Source of the DNA: a virus
Reading direction: 5' to 3' (one strand)
DNA: 21,644 nt
IMG/VR virus record: IMGVR_UViG_3300047560_000424
Span: 1 to 21,644 of that record
The notes beneath the pieces were generated by a model. The model had not been told where the DNA came from and made no database searches. It saw only the letters and a program-made list of their open reading frames with translations. The position numbers were made by a program, and so were the translations under genes. Positions 4,928-12,508 of the stretch are shown piece after piece. The first letter of the stretch is position 1. Every line of letters starts with the position of its first letter.

Positions 4928-5674
4928 TTAGCGAGCGCGTCCGTAGCGCTTGCCTGAGACAACGAACGTACCGTCCTTTTCGATATAGATGAGATCAACT
5001 TGAACGTTCTTCTTATCGACGTACATAATGGCGAAAGCCTGTTGCCAGTTGAATACGCCCTTGGTGTATGCAGCTTGTCGGGTATCCATGAGATGCCCCA
5101 CCTCTACGCCATGCAGGATACGCCCTACACGCCCCCCAGAAGCCTCTGTGAAGCTCGAACGCCCTGCTCGGTGGGTATGACCTGAGATTACGTTCTTTCC
5201 GCGCCTACGAGCCCCTTCAAGGGCTGATAAGCCCCCCTGTGGCTTGATAGGGGTATGGTCACCGTGGACTGCTACCCAGTTGGGAGCGATATTCATTGGC
5301 TCTTTGTGGAACTTGATGCCTAACTCATCCATTTTCATGAACCGCTCGAAGCGTAGTTCTGGAAGTGAGCCTAAGGCTGGAATCTTTGAGGAAATTTGAT
5401 TATAGAGGCGGTCTGTGTGGTTGCTACGGATCATGTCCGTTACTTGTAATTCCCAGAGTATGTCGACCGTCCGGTTGCGGTTCTCGTCTAGGGTCTGAGC
5501 GAACCAGTCTGCCTTGCCTTCTGACCAACGCCCTAGCTCCTGCATATCCATCTCGTCACCTATGGTAACGACTTGGTGCGGCTTAAATCGCTTTATAAAT
5601 TGTGCTACATTTTTAACTGCCACCGTATCTTCATAGGGTACTTGAAGGTCGCTGACTATTACGATTCGCTTCAT
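4928..5674 (-). CDS. Calcineurin-like metallophosphoesterase
   Basis: 248 residues with the full motif series: SDLQVPYED (residues 8-16), GDEMDMQE (39-46), RSNHTDR (83-89), HGDHT near 137 and SGHTHRAG near 164. These supply the Asp, Asn and His ligands of the two-metal centre of this superfamily, although Gln replaces the usual His in the first motif (DLQ instead of DxH). The substrate is unknown; phage members may hydrolyse phosphodiesters in nucleic acids or nucleotides. The start overlaps the stop of the 73-residue gene (ATGA). It is the last gene of the late operon before the control region. Only one copy is present in the window. Confidence 0.85.
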   Translation of the reverse strand: MKRIVIVSDLQVPYEDTVAVKNVAQFIKRFKPHQVVTIGDEMDMQELGRWSEGKADWFAQTLDENRNRTVDILWELQVTDMIRSNHTDRLYNQISSKIPALGSLPELRFERFMKMDELGIKFHKEPMNIAPNWVAVHGDHTPIKPQGGLSALEGARRRGKNVISGHTHRAGRSSFTEASGGRVGRILHGVEVGHLMDTRQAAYTKGVFNWQQAFAIMYVDKKNVQVDLIYIEKDGTFVVSGKRYGRAR

Positions 5675-5892
5675 TCATCCTCATCGTCCTCATAGGGGAT
5701 ATTGTCTATCTTGTTAGGCAGATTAGGAATTATCCAATCAGGAAACGAATCACGATCAGAGATAAGCCAGAAGATATGCTTCTCAGAAAAGCCAGCCTTC
5801 TTAAGACTCTTGTAATACTCGTTTAACGCTATTGCATACGCATCTAAAGCGTTGTAGGTATCTAAGTCGATTGTAGGTCGCTTCCTTGCCAT
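5671..5892 (-). CDS. Hypothetical 73-residue acidic-tailed protein
   Basis: Start at the ATG at 5892 (MARKRPTIDLDTYNALDAY), which has AAGGG 12 bases upstream; the longer reading from 5937 would run into the holin-like gene. Charged, helical and without a membrane segment. It contains EKHIFWLISDRDSFPDWI and ends in YEDDEDE, an acidic tail. Four bases overlap the phosphoesterase gene. Not recognised. Its place between lysis genes and phosphoesterase says little about its function. Confidence 0.75.
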   Translation of the reverse strand: MARKRPTIDLDTYNALDAYAIALNEYYKSLKKAGFSEKHIFWLISDRDSFPDWIIPNLPNKIDNIPYEDDEDE

Positions 5893-5896
5893 GGCA

Positions 5897-6082
5897 TTAT
5901 TTTCCCTTGAGTAGTAGCTCCAGCATAGCTTCGACACGCACTAGGCGGTCATTCATTGAAGAACCTGAATTAGGCTTCAGTTCCTGTAGGTAGTGCATGA
6001 TTAGGAATCGAAGAAGGGCAGCAGTTCCAGTCAGAACCGTCGCGCATATGGCTACAATCGCAGCCCAGTCTTGGAAGCTCAC
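5897..6082 (-). CDS. Holin-like small membrane protein
   Basis: 61 residues from a GTG start that overlaps the preceding stop (GTGA). Residues 6-30 (WAAIVAICATVLTGTAALLRF and on) form one strong transmembrane helix. A basic and polar segment and a helical tail (MNDRLVRVEAMLELLLKGK) follow. Size, membrane topology and position two genes after the endolysin are typical of phage holins, which form the lesion that lets endolysin reach the wall. No sequence family is recognised, so holin is an inference from context. Confidence 0.6.
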   Translation of the reverse strand: MSFQDWAAIVAICATVLTGTAALLRFLIMHYLQELKPNSGSSMNDRLVRVEAMLELLLKGK

Positions 6083-6228
6083 TTCTTGTGGTCGATGGCA
6101 TCTACTGCTGCTTCGATAGCATCTACGGCAACGTCGGCAATTGCCTTCTTTGCACGGTATGAGTTAATAGCTGCGCGGATAGCAGGTAATGCTGCGATGC
6201 CACACATAGCGAATATTGCTGTTTTCAT
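6079..6228 (-). CDS. Small 49-residue protein of the lysis cassette
   Basis: ATG at 6228 overlaps the endolysin stop (TAATG), and its TGA overlaps the next gene's GTG. The N-terminus MKTAIFAMCGIAALPAI is hydrophobic (membrane or short signal-like), followed by RAAINSYRAKKAIADVAVDAIEAAVDAIDHKK without its last residues, an Ala-rich amphipathic helix. It lies between endolysin and the holin-like gene, so it could be a second holin component, an antiholin or an inner-membrane accessory. It was too short for a usual ORF threshold, but start and stop coupling on both sides support it. Confidence 0.7.
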   Translation of the reverse strand: MKTAIFAMCGIAALPAIRAAINSYRAKKAIADVAVDAIEAAVDAIDHKK

Positions 6229-6656
6229 TACTTACCCCCTAAGAGCGGAATGTTAAAGAACGTAGAATCGAGATCGCCCTTTGAGGTAAAGCTAATATGG
6301 CAGTGATGGTTGTGCTTATTAGCCCCATCGTAAGGACGCCAAGCCCAAGACTTCTTAGCTGAGGCAATGCGTCCATCGAAGATGACATAGGCAATGCGCT
6401 TGTCTCCTGCCTTTGCGCATAGCCGTATCTGATCAGCAATATCGGGCATGAGGTCGGGCTTAGCCTTTCCACTGACATCTCTATCGACATCGATGGCTCG
6501 TACAACCTCAGTTGGTGCAGCAGGGTTGTGGTCGCTAGGACGCGATGCGTGACGTGTGTCGCCAATCCATCCATCGGAAGTACGATCTCTATCGGGAAAG
6601 GTGTCATCGAACTGTTCCCTTAACTGTTGTCCTGCTTTACTTAGCCATGGCTTCAT
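6228..6656 (-). CDS. Endolysin, M15-type zinc peptidase
   Basis: 142 residues from ATG 6656 (MKPWLSKAGQQ), chosen because GAGG lies about 9 bases upstream; it overlaps the previous gene by 20 bases. The chain carries RPSDHNP (His43), AIDVD (Asp56) and HCHISF (His120), the zinc ligands expected for the peptidase M15 / VanY-like fold. Such enzymes cut peptide bonds in the peptidoglycan stem peptide. There is no separate wall-binding domain and no signal peptide, so release would depend on a holin, and candidate membrane genes follow directly. Annotations as D-Ala-D-Ala carboxypeptidase or L-Ala-D-Glu peptidase are both possible. Confidence 0.8.
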   Translation of the reverse strand: MKPWLSKAGQQLREQFDDTFPDRDRTSDGWIGDTRHASRPSDHNPAAPTEVVRAIDVDRDVSGKAKPDLMPDIADQIRLCAKAGDKRIAYVIFDGRIASAKKSWAWRPYDGANKHNHHCHISFTSKGDLDSTFFNIPLLGGK

Positions 6657-6954
6657 TAAAACTAGCCTCACAATCGGAACATTGCCACAATTTGTTATCA
6701 TTCAAGAGTAGGTCTTCATGACCGCAATCAGGCATAGGTGGGATAAACGCATCATCTATAAGATCATAAAAATAGCCAATACCTGCATAGTTAAAACGTA
6801 TTCTGCCATTATAGGAAGTTCTGACACATTTTTGACCTCGGTAATTTCCGTACCATTCTTCTGGTGTCAAACCTTCTATAAGTTCAGTTTCGTCTTTGCC
6901 TACGATAACTTCAGTAACGATATTGCTATCATCCAAAAATGCATAATGAGCCAT
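6637..6954 (-). CDS. Conserved phage tail-region protein with Cys-rich C-terminus
   Basis: 105 residues: MAHYAFLDDSNIVTEVIVGKD, then SYNGRIRFNYAGIGYFYD and DAFIPPMP. This is a common small protein family of aquatic phages, found beside tail-fibre genes, without known function (a MAHFAxLDxNNxV start and a NYAGIGYxYD motif are its hallmarks). Unlike members I recall that end soon after the IPP motif, this one continues with CGHEDLLL and CSDCEASF, a possible zinc ribbon. The start overlaps the end of the Gly-rich gene (ATGG within TTTAATGG). Confidence 0.75.
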   Translation of the reverse strand: MAHYAFLDDSNIVTEVIVGKDETELIEGLTPEEWYGNYRGQKCVRTSYNGRIRFNYAGIGYFYDLIDDAFIPPMPDCGHEDLLLNDNKLWQCSDCEASFNEAMAK

Positions 6955-7838
6955 TAAACAGTCACCGTTCCTGTTCCTGCAGTAAACTGGTAAATCTTAT
7001 AACTGCCAGAAGTGGTCTTTGTATAAGTCAAGCCACCGCTAATGGTTGTTAAATCAGGGTATGAAGAAAGATAACGGATAATCACAATTCCTGAACCGCC
7101 ATTACCACCGTCATTGTTTGTAGTGTGCCCGTCGTTTCCACCGCCGCCACCGCCGCCGCCACCAGTGTTAGGTGTTCCGTTTGTGCCGTTTCCGAAATTT
7201 TGTGCGGCAGCACCACCACCGCCTGTTCCACCAGCTCCTGCTGTGCCGTTGTAATAAACACCACCGCCGCCACCGCCGGCATAAGTTACTGAAGAACCAC
7301 TGTATGAAGAAGATAAACCGTTTCCGCCTACGCCGCCAATTAAAGAACCGCCAGTTAGATCAACAGCAGCTGCTCCTGCACCGCCGCCACCGCCTGAACC
7401 GTAGTTACCAACATTAGCCGCTGGCGCGCCTTTCGCGCCATCGTTACCTTGACCGGCAGTTCCAGTTCCGAAAGAGTTGGTTGAATGAATGCCACCACCA
7501 CCTGAACCACCATTACCTGCAGACGCTCCAGAGTTTCCGTTTCCGCCGCGTCCACCGCCTGTTGCAGTAAAGCTAGAGAAAACAGAGTTAGTGCCGTTGG
7601 TAGAAGCGGTTGTAGAAGATTGAATACCACCTGCGCCACCTGCGCCAACGGTTATTGTGAATGAACTAGGAAGAGAATAAGATGCAGCAGTTACAAAACC
7701 ACCTGCACCGCCACCACCACCGACGAAGTAACCGCCACCGCCACCGCCGGCAACAATTAAATAATCAGCAACTGCTGAAGTTGGTGTAGGTAGCCCTTGA
7801 ATGCCGCTAATACAATTAAGCAATTGCGCCCACCACAT
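6954..7838 (-). CDS. Glycine-rich tail protein
   Basis: 294 residues from ATG 7838. After about 25 residues comes ADYLIVAGGGGGG, followed by some 190 residues of Gly-rich repeats (GGGGGAGG, GGGGGG and similar) separated by short Ser/Thr/Asn segments, then a compact C-terminal domain (GSGIVIIRYLSSYPD) ending TAGTGTVTV. Such poly-glycine-II type domains occur in phage tail fibres or tips and can mediate host contact. The reading frame upstream of 7838 is a shadow of the preceding gene, so the start lies at or below 7838. No clear ribosome site precedes it; the 23-base overlap suggests coupled re-initiation. Confidence 0.7.
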   Translation of the reverse strand: MWWAQLLNCISGIQGLPTPTSAVADYLIVAGGGGGGYFVGGGGGAGGFVTAASYSLPSSFTITVGAGGAGGIQSSTTASTNGTNSVFSSFTATGGGRGGNGNSGASAGNGGSGGGGIHSTNSFGTGTAGQGNDGAKGAPAANVGNYGSGGGGGAGAAAVDLTGGSLIGGVGGNGLSSSYSGSSVTYAGGGGGGVYYNGTAGAGGTGGGGAAAQNFGNGTNGTPNTGGGGGGGGGNDGHTTNNDGGNGGSGIVIIRYLSSYPDLTTISGGLTYTKTTSGSYKIYQFTAGTGTVTV

Positions 7839-8199
7839 ACCAAGTATTAGCAGCGACCTGCATAAGCGCGCAGCTCTTGTATTGGTTGAGAACTGGAGAA
7901 GCCGCAGTTGCACCAGCTGAGAGGACTGTAACGCCACCTGCACCTGAGATAGTGACTGCTCCTGCGCCCTTATTGAGTACGGTGATGACTGTACCGACTG
8001 GGAAGGCTACTGAGGCATTGGTTGGGATAGTGAGAGTAGATGCTGACGCGTTAGATCGTGTGATGAGTACCTGATACTGGTCAGTAAGGACAGGGGTGTA
8101 TGAAGTGCCTGTCTGGTCATTCAGCGTGAACGCTACTAGCCCATTAAACATAGCAGCTGTGAGGATGTCACCTGTCGCCGCCGGAAAGCCTGTGCTCAT
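7816..8199 (-). CDS. Small tail-associated protein
   Basis: 127 residues: MSTGFPAATGDILTAAMFNGL, then TPVLTDQYQVLITRSNASAS and WYVVGAIA at the end. The Ser/Thr/Val-rich beta pattern and the MSTGFP...GDILTAA start recall small proteins found beside tail-fibre genes in aquatic phages. A role as fibre base or tip decoration is inferred from its place between the minor tail and Gly-rich genes. A strong ribosome site (AGGAG, 7 bases upstream) precedes ATG 8199. The stop TAA lies 23 bases inside the next gene in another frame. Confidence 0.7.
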   Translation of the reverse strand: MSTGFPAATGDILTAAMFNGLVAFTLNDQTGTSYTPVLTDQYQVLITRSNASASTLTIPTNASVAFPVGTVITVLNKGAGAVTISGAGGVTVLSAGATAASPVLNQYKSCALMQVAANTWYVVGAIA

Positions 8200-8208
8200 T
8201 TATATCTC

Positions 8209-9453
8209 CTAGTATGTCATCGCAGATACGCCTATTATACCGCGTTCTGAGTTTCCTATAATGAATCCATCGGTTATGGGTTCTAGTGTTGTTACGGTGC
8301 AATACATAGACTGTGGGGTGATTTCCCACTTGAGTCCTTGGCACTGCAAAGTCTTGTTAATGGTCGAGCCGTCAGGCTGGACGTTGGTGATATGTAGGAC
8401 GTCAAAGTAATCAAGCCCAATAATGGTATTGGTTGGAACTGCTGGATCTAGCAGGTTAATCTTCATTGCGTCGATGCGAATGGTTGTCTCAGCACGGGTA
8501 GCTACATAGGTCGCAGCGATATTGGCTGCTGCTTCGTCTGTGTCGATAACCAATTCTTGCACTGAATACTGATGTGGGAAGTAGCGAGTAGCCGAAGCGG
8601 TGTTCTCGTAGAACTGCTGAGTGCCACCAATACGGGTAATAGCCGCTTGGTTGATAATGAGCTTATCGTCGAAGGCGAAGACTAGGTTGGCGTATGGAAT
8701 GCCGGTGGTCTGGTTAAACTCGATAGGGGTTTGAGCAATTGACTGCTGGACACTGTGACGGCTCTTGAATACCGCTGTGCCTGAGCCGTTGATGTAGAAC
8801 GCGCCCTGCTCGGAGAACTCTACATTCTTTAGAGCTGCAAGGCTGGTGCGAAGGGTTGATGGATCAGCTTGAACTGTTGCCTGACCTTCGTCAAGAATGC
8901 GCATATTGGACGGGAACTGGACTGCATCCAAGAGCTTTGCGATACGTGTTCCGCTTGGCTGGTCGCTTGATGCGTGTTCTACAAGCTGAACCTGAGAGAG
9001 CTGAAAGAGACGGAAAGCATCCGCGCAGTAAATATCGACATAGGCAGTTTCTTGGTTGATTGGGTAGTGGTAGCGATACTCGGTAGTATATCCAGAAAAC
9101 AAGAATTCCTGCCCTGAGGATGTAGTAGCACTCACACGGAGCTTGCGTAGAGGCACGAGATAGCCGTAGTAAGGCGATGAGGTGTTCTGAGGGTTAAAGT
9201 ATGAGTCAGGGTCTAGAACGCGTACGACGGCTGTTCCAGCGATATATTGGTCTTGCTGGATATTACGACCACGGTCAATAGTAATCTGATAGACGTTTGG
9301 AGTCAGGTCTACTACTGGAGCAGCAGGACTTGAACCGGCTAACTGAGAGACTCCCAGAACGCCGTACTTGCTATCGCCAATAGTAAATGGGTAGCCGAAA
9401 GTCGCTCCTGATGAGAAGTCGAAGCTGACGGATATATTGGCAGGTAAAGTCAT
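8209..9453 (-). CDS. Minor tail protein (tail tip/hub region)
   Basis: 414 residues directly after the tape measure gene, the usual place of distal-tail and tail-hub proteins. The N-terminal part (MTLPANISVSFDFSSGATFGYPFTIG is the first segment, here noted by its first and last residues) is beta-rich. Residues 60-150 include DRGRNIQQDQYIAGTAVVRVLDPD and FLFSGYTTEY, resembling the receptor or baseplate-hub core found in actinobacterial phage minor tail proteins. The C-terminus LEPITDGFIIGNSERGIIG echoes the N-terminal GDSKYGVLG segment. No enzyme motif is seen. The exact structural class (Dit or Tal) cannot be settled from sequence alone. Confidence 0.75.
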   Translation of the reverse strand: MTLPANISVSFDFSSGATFGYPFTIGDSKYGVLGVSQLAGSSPAAPVVDLTPNVYQITIDRGRNIQQDQYIAGTAVVRVLDPDSYFNPQNTSSPYYGYLVPLRKLRVSATTSSGQEFLFSGYTTEYRYHYPINQETAYVDIYCADAFRLFQLSQVQLVEHASSDQPSGTRIAKLLDAVQFPSNMRILDEGQATVQADPSTLRTSLAALKNVEFSEQGAFYINGSGTAVFKSRHSVQQSIAQTPIEFNQTTGIPYANLVFAFDDKLIINQAAITRIGGTQQFYENTASATRYFPHQYSVQELVIDTDEAAANIAATYVATRAETTIRIDAMKINLLDPAVPTNTIIGLDYFDVLHITNVQPDGSTINKTLQCQGLKWEITPQSMYCTVTTLEPITDGFIIGNSERGIIGVSAMTY

Positions 9454-11051
9454 TAGAAGTCGAAGCCACCTGTACGACGGTTAATGTAAGTCTGATTACC
9501 TGACAAAGACTGATCCATAAGGGTCGCAGCAATAGTCTTTCCGTCAATCTGAATTACCACCGGCGGAACTACATCTGTAGAAGAACTGCTGCTAGAAGGA
9601 CGGTAGTTGTCTAGAACACTGCCACCAGTGGCTGGATTGCTATAGAAGTCATAGCTACCTGTATATCCAGAGCCGTTAGCAGCTCCGCCACCTGCATAGG
9701 TGCTCACGCCAGCTGAAGTAATTCTTTTAACCTGTTCCTCAATTGCGTCGAGATATGACTGCCAGTTCTTGAAAGGGTTATTGGCATCTGGCAAAGTCTG
9801 CAGGTACTTAGCAAGGTTGCCAGTCTTGTCAATTGAGTTGGCAATCTGAGTAGATAGGCGAGAGGCTTCTTCTTCATTGCCTTGCAATAGAGCCAACTGT
9901 AGAAGTACGCGATTGCGATCTTCTTCGGATAATTTACCCTTAAGAGCTGCGACAAGTTCAATCTGCTGAAGGTCGAATAAAGCAGACTGCTTCTTAACCA
10001 GTGACTGTTCTTTGAGTGCCTTGGTATTGGCTTGCTGAGCCTTCAGGATGGCTTGAGCGCGCTTCTTAGCGTCTGCTTCAGCCTTTGCCGCCTTAGCTGC
10101 GTTAGCGGTTGCCATATGGTCATTAAGGAATTGGTTAGCAGAAGCAGGAGCAAGGGCAGAAGATTTAGCCTGATTAGCCTTCTTCTTCGCTGCATTGAAT
10201 AGAACCGCAAGACCAGAAGTCTTTACTGCTGCGCTGAATGCCTGAGAGAGTAAACCCGCTCCAGGAATCTTTTTAAGTTCGCCAATCATGAGCGAGATTC
10301 CAGTGGTGACATCTGCTGCCTGAGTTGCAATGTTACCCATAGCATCGGCTACTCCTTGAACATCACCTTGCTTACCTGCGAGGATTGTCAGGGAATCTAC
10401 TAGACCTTTACCGATAGTCTCCTTGGCTTCACCTGCAGCGGTGTTTAGTATGTCCATTTTGCCCGCGTAGGTGGCTAGGTATGCTGCAGACGATCCTGAG
10501 AACTGGGCATTGAGCTTTGTCTGGATATCTGTGAATGATGTGGCTTTAAGTTCTGCCTGAGTAAGACCTAGGTTGTACTTCTTGAGCCCCTTAGTATTGC
10601 CCACAAAAGCGTTATTTAAGTCCTGTACGACTGTGGCTAGTTCAACGCCAGAGCCGCGAGAGATGTCAATAGCCTGAGCGAGAAGTTTCTGAGAACCAGC
10701 AAGTGAGCCAGTAGTAGTTAGAAGTGTCTGCATAGCAGGACGAAGTTGGTCGTCTGCTACTCCAGCAGCCCGAGAGAGCTTGCCGATGAATGTTTCAATT
10801 TCAGGATTAGCGAATTGCAATCCTAGGTTCTTCATGGTGTTAGCCAAGAGAGCCGCTGACTTCTGGTCTTCCTCAAATGCTTTAACTGAAGCCTTGCCGA
10901 ATGCGTAAATCTTCTGGGCAGCGAATACTCCAGCAAGTTGCTTGCCTAGTTTGCCTACTGCCTTCTCAAGTCCACCAACGGACTTTCCAGCCTTATCGAA
11001 TGCTGCTTTACCTCTGAACTCCGAAGCAATGTCAATCGTTACGTTAGCCAT
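9453..11051 (-). CDS. Tape measure protein
   Basis: 532 residues from ATG 11051 (MANVTIDIASEF), which has GAGG 4-5 bases upstream; ATG 11063 would add four residues. Mostly helical and Ala/Lys/Gln/Glu-rich. It begins with a conserved actinophage-type segment (AFDKAGKSVGGLEKAVGKLGKQL in part), has a hydrophobic central part near residues 240-290, a long coiled coil (KAAKAEADAKKRAQAILKAQ and beyond) and a Ser/Gly C-terminus. It sets tail length; at about 0.15 nm per residue the tail would be about 80 nm. It overlaps the minor tail gene by one base (position 9453) and the upstream gene by 8 bases. Confidence 0.9.
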   Translation of the reverse strand: MANVTIDIASEFRGKAAFDKAGKSVGGLEKAVGKLGKQLAGVFAAQKIYAFGKASVKAFEEDQKSAALLANTMKNLGLQFANPEIETFIGKLSRAAGVADDQLRPAMQTLLTTTGSLAGSQKLLAQAIDISRGSGVELATVVQDLNNAFVGNTKGLKKYNLGLTQAELKATSFTDIQTKLNAQFSGSSAAYLATYAGKMDILNTAAGEAKETIGKGLVDSLTILAGKQGDVQGVADAMGNIATQAADVTTGISLMIGELKKIPGAGLLSQAFSAAVKTSGLAVLFNAAKKKANQAKSSALAPASANQFLNDHMATANAAKAAKAEADAKKRAQAILKAQQANTKALKEQSLVKKQSALFDLQQIELVAALKGKLSEEDRNRVLLQLALLQGNEEEASRLSTQIANSIDKTGNLAKYLQTLPDANNPFKNWQSYLDAIEEQVKRITSAGVSTYAGGGAANGSGYTGSYDFYSNPATGGSVLDNYRPSSSSSSTDVVPPVVIQIDGKTIAATLMDQSLSGNQTYINRRTGGFDF

Positions 11052-11550
11052 GAGCCCTCGCATTTAACTTATCTGCAGCGCTCTCGATAGCCTTTAGAAC
11101 GGCTTGCTGAGCCTTGCCTTGGTTTTCTTCCCATGCCTTGTAAATCATGCGACCTTTACCAGCTGGGGAAGTTGTCAGCGGTACTAGATGCGGTACGAAG
11201 TTACCGCCTATTTTCTTGCGTCCTGCTGTCTCATAGATAGCACCTGCAGCGGTCTTATTGTTAATCTGAGCAAGAGCGACGAACCCACGACGGTTAGGCT
11301 TAGAAGGTGTTGTCTTGTATCCAATACCGCGCTTAACTTCTCCAGAGTCGAACTGAGGGAACTTAGCAGCAGAATCAGGGCGCTTGACCCATCCGCTCAA
11401 TGGAGCAGGAGCTACGACATAACCCTTAGCCCTAGCCGTGATTGGTTTAAGGATAAGGGCTATCTCGCGTGTGGTCTCTTTGCCTAGGTCAGGGGTAAAC
11501 TTCTTAAGAGCCTTGCGGAGTTCAAGACCGCCTTTTACGGTTGCTGCCAT
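11044..11550 (-). CDS. HK97 gp10-like neck/tail component (putative)
   Basis: 168 residues, basic: MAATVKGGLELRKALKKFTPD, then RAKGYVVAPAPLSGW and GAIYETAGRKKIGGNFVPHLVP, then a C-terminal helix. The layout (amphipathic helix, then YE.. and G-rich turns) resembles HK97 gp10-like tail-completion proteins. In many phages that gene lies upstream of the tail tube gene; here it sits between the chaperones and the tape measure, which is uncommon but seen in some small actinophages as far as I recall. A strong ribosome site AAGGAG precedes ATG 11550. The frameshifted chaperone product ends 29 bases inside it. Confidence 0.6.
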   Translation of the reverse strand: MAATVKGGLELRKALKKFTPDLGKETTREIALILKPITARAKGYVVAPAPLSGWVKRPDSAAKFPQFDSGEVKRGIGYKTTPSKPNRRGFVALAQINNKTAAGAIYETAGRKKIGGNFVPHLVPLTTSPAGKGRMIYKAWEENQGKAQQAVLKAIESAADKLNARAHG

Positions 11551-11946
11551 CTTTGATCTCCTTCCCTCTGTCGTTAAGCGCTGCCATATACACTTTGAAA
11601 GTGTAATGATCCATATTCAAGATATTTTCAATCGGAATCCCTACCTCTATGGAGACTCTCGCCGCCATATAGGTAAAGGACTGCCGATCTATTCTAAAGG
11701 GTCGTCGTCTAGCACCTCAACGCTCTTGAGAGTGTCGAGAAATGCCTCGCCGAACGGCTTAACTGTGATGCCGTTCTGACGAAGCCCTTCCCATGCCAAC
11801 CAATAAACGTCTGACTGCTTCTGGTCTTCGATGAAGGCTTTGTGAAAGCCCTTCTTTGCGTAGTTCTCGAATGCCCACTCCAACTTGGGAGTTACTGCAA
11901 TGTCGTGAACCGTGCCGTCGACCTGTGTGACCTTTAATTTTGCCAT
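11522..11946 (-). CDS. Tail assembly chaperone, -1 frameshift fusion (gpG-T-like)
   Basis: If ribosomes slip -1 at CCCTTTA (11701-11695), translation leaves the 85-residue frame near residue 84 and continues for 57 codons to TGA at 11522-11524, giving 141 residues. The extension reads RIDRQSFTYMAARVSIEVG and later DHYTFKVYMAALNDRGKEI, protein-like and without stops. It fits the position (between tail tube and tape measure) and mechanism of the lambda gpG/gpGT pair, which holds the tape measure during tail assembly. The region 11552-11688 contains no other gene, which is further support. Confidence 0.8.
11689..11946 (-). CDS. Tail assembly chaperone, short product (gpG-like)
   Basis: 85 residues: MAKLKVTQVDGTVHDIAVTP, then LEWAFENYAKKGFHKAFIED and SDVYWLAWEGLRQNG, ending EVLDDDPLE. 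The pattern of an N-terminal beta segment, then W.FE..... and W.a.eglr matches the small chaperones encoded upstream of tape measure genes. It ends at TAG only one codon after the slippery heptamer, the classical arrangement for a programmed frameshift. AAAGGG lies 8 bases before the ATG. Confidence 0.85.
   Translation of the reverse strand: MAKLKVTQVDGTVHDIAVTPKLEWAFENYAKKGFHKAFIEDQKQSDVYWLAWEGLRQNGITVKPFGEAFLDTLKSVEVLDDDPLE
11695..11701 (-). promoter_or_regulatory. Programmed -1 ribosomal frameshift site CCCTTTA
   Basis: On the minus strand the zero-frame codons are GAC CCT TTA GAA TAG, so the heptamer C CCT TTA obeys X XXY YYZ. After slipping, both tRNAs re-pair on CCC and TTT. The zero frame stops one codon later, while the -1 frame stays open for 57 codons. 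I did not find an obvious strong downstream hairpin by eye. Confidence 0.8.
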
Positions 11947-11968
11947 GCTATGCCCTTTCTGTTAATGC

Positions 11969-12388
11969 TTAGAAGCTACCTGATGTAGTGACAGCTACTG
12001 TACCACTGACGTTCCAAGTAACGCTCTGAGTTGAGAGGTCGCCTGTCGCGCCGTTGATGTCTGTTGTTCCGTTGAGGAGAACAGTCATTGTGTAAAGTGG
12101 GTTTGTCGCTGATACTGCTGTTCCCTTGTTCTGCAAGAGTACGACAGTTACGTTTGTTCCCCATGCAGCTTGAAGTGTCTGAAGAACAGATCCTGTAGCT
12201 GTATCGTTGAGGAAGTCGAGTGTGATAGATGAAGCCTCAAGACCCTTGATGAACTTGTGACCTGAGTCACCCATTGCTGTTACTTCGAGTTCGTCGAAGT
12301 TGCGGTTGAGGGTGATGTTGTTAACGTGGTCAGAGAGGTCGACAGAGTTAACCTTCACGCCTACGCCATTATTTAGAAATACTGCCAT
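11969..12388 (-). CDS. Major tail (tube) protein
   Basis: 139 residues, beta-rich: VKVNSVDLSDHVNNITLNRN, then ELEVTAMGDSGHKFIKGLEAS, then SITLDFLNDTATGSV and a C-terminal TQSVTWNVSGTVAV. This is the common pattern of siphovirus tail tube proteins: an N-terminal D-L-S-d-h strand, an E.T..GD.... loop and a W.v.G.v C-terminus. It lies between the connector genes and the chaperones as expected. It should be among the most abundant virion proteins. GAGGAATAACCAAATG offers a ribosome site. Confidence 0.85.
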   Translation of the reverse strand: MAVFLNNGVGVKVNSVDLSDHVNNITLNRNFDELEVTAMGDSGHKFIKGLEASSITLDFLNDTATGSVLQTLQAAWGTNVTVVLLQNKGTAVSATNPLYTMTVLLNGTTDINGATGDLSTQSVTWNVSGTVAVTTSGSF

Positions 12389-12392
12389 TTGG

Positions 12393-12506
12393 TTATTCCT
12401 CGTCTTTCTTTGACTTTGTTGGCTTTGCTTCTTCTACCTGACCGATTTTAGTCAGGAATGCTTTGGTCTCTGCGTTGAACGCATCCATGTCTGTGTAGTG
12501 ATCCAT
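12393..12506 (-). CDS. Small 37-residue protein before the tail tube gene
   Basis: ATG at 12506 lies two bases after the stop of the preceding gene, with GGAG 6 bases upstream. The protein starts MDHYTDMDAFNAETKAFLTK and ends in a Lys/Glu-rich tail (KSKKDEE); very hydrophilic. It ends four bases before the tail tube start and helps carry that gene's ribosome site (GAGG within its last codons). No family recognised; a small tail-assembly or regulatory role is possible. Supported by packing and ribosome site rather than homology. Confidence 0.65.
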   Translation of the reverse strand: MDHYTDMDAFNAETKAFLTKIGQVEEAKPTKSKKDEE

Positions 12507-12508
12507 TA

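Noticed and set aside
7082-7648. Several overlapping ORFs within the Gly-rich gene on both strands
   Set aside because: Gly codons (GGN) leave few stops in other frames; these are compositional shadows.
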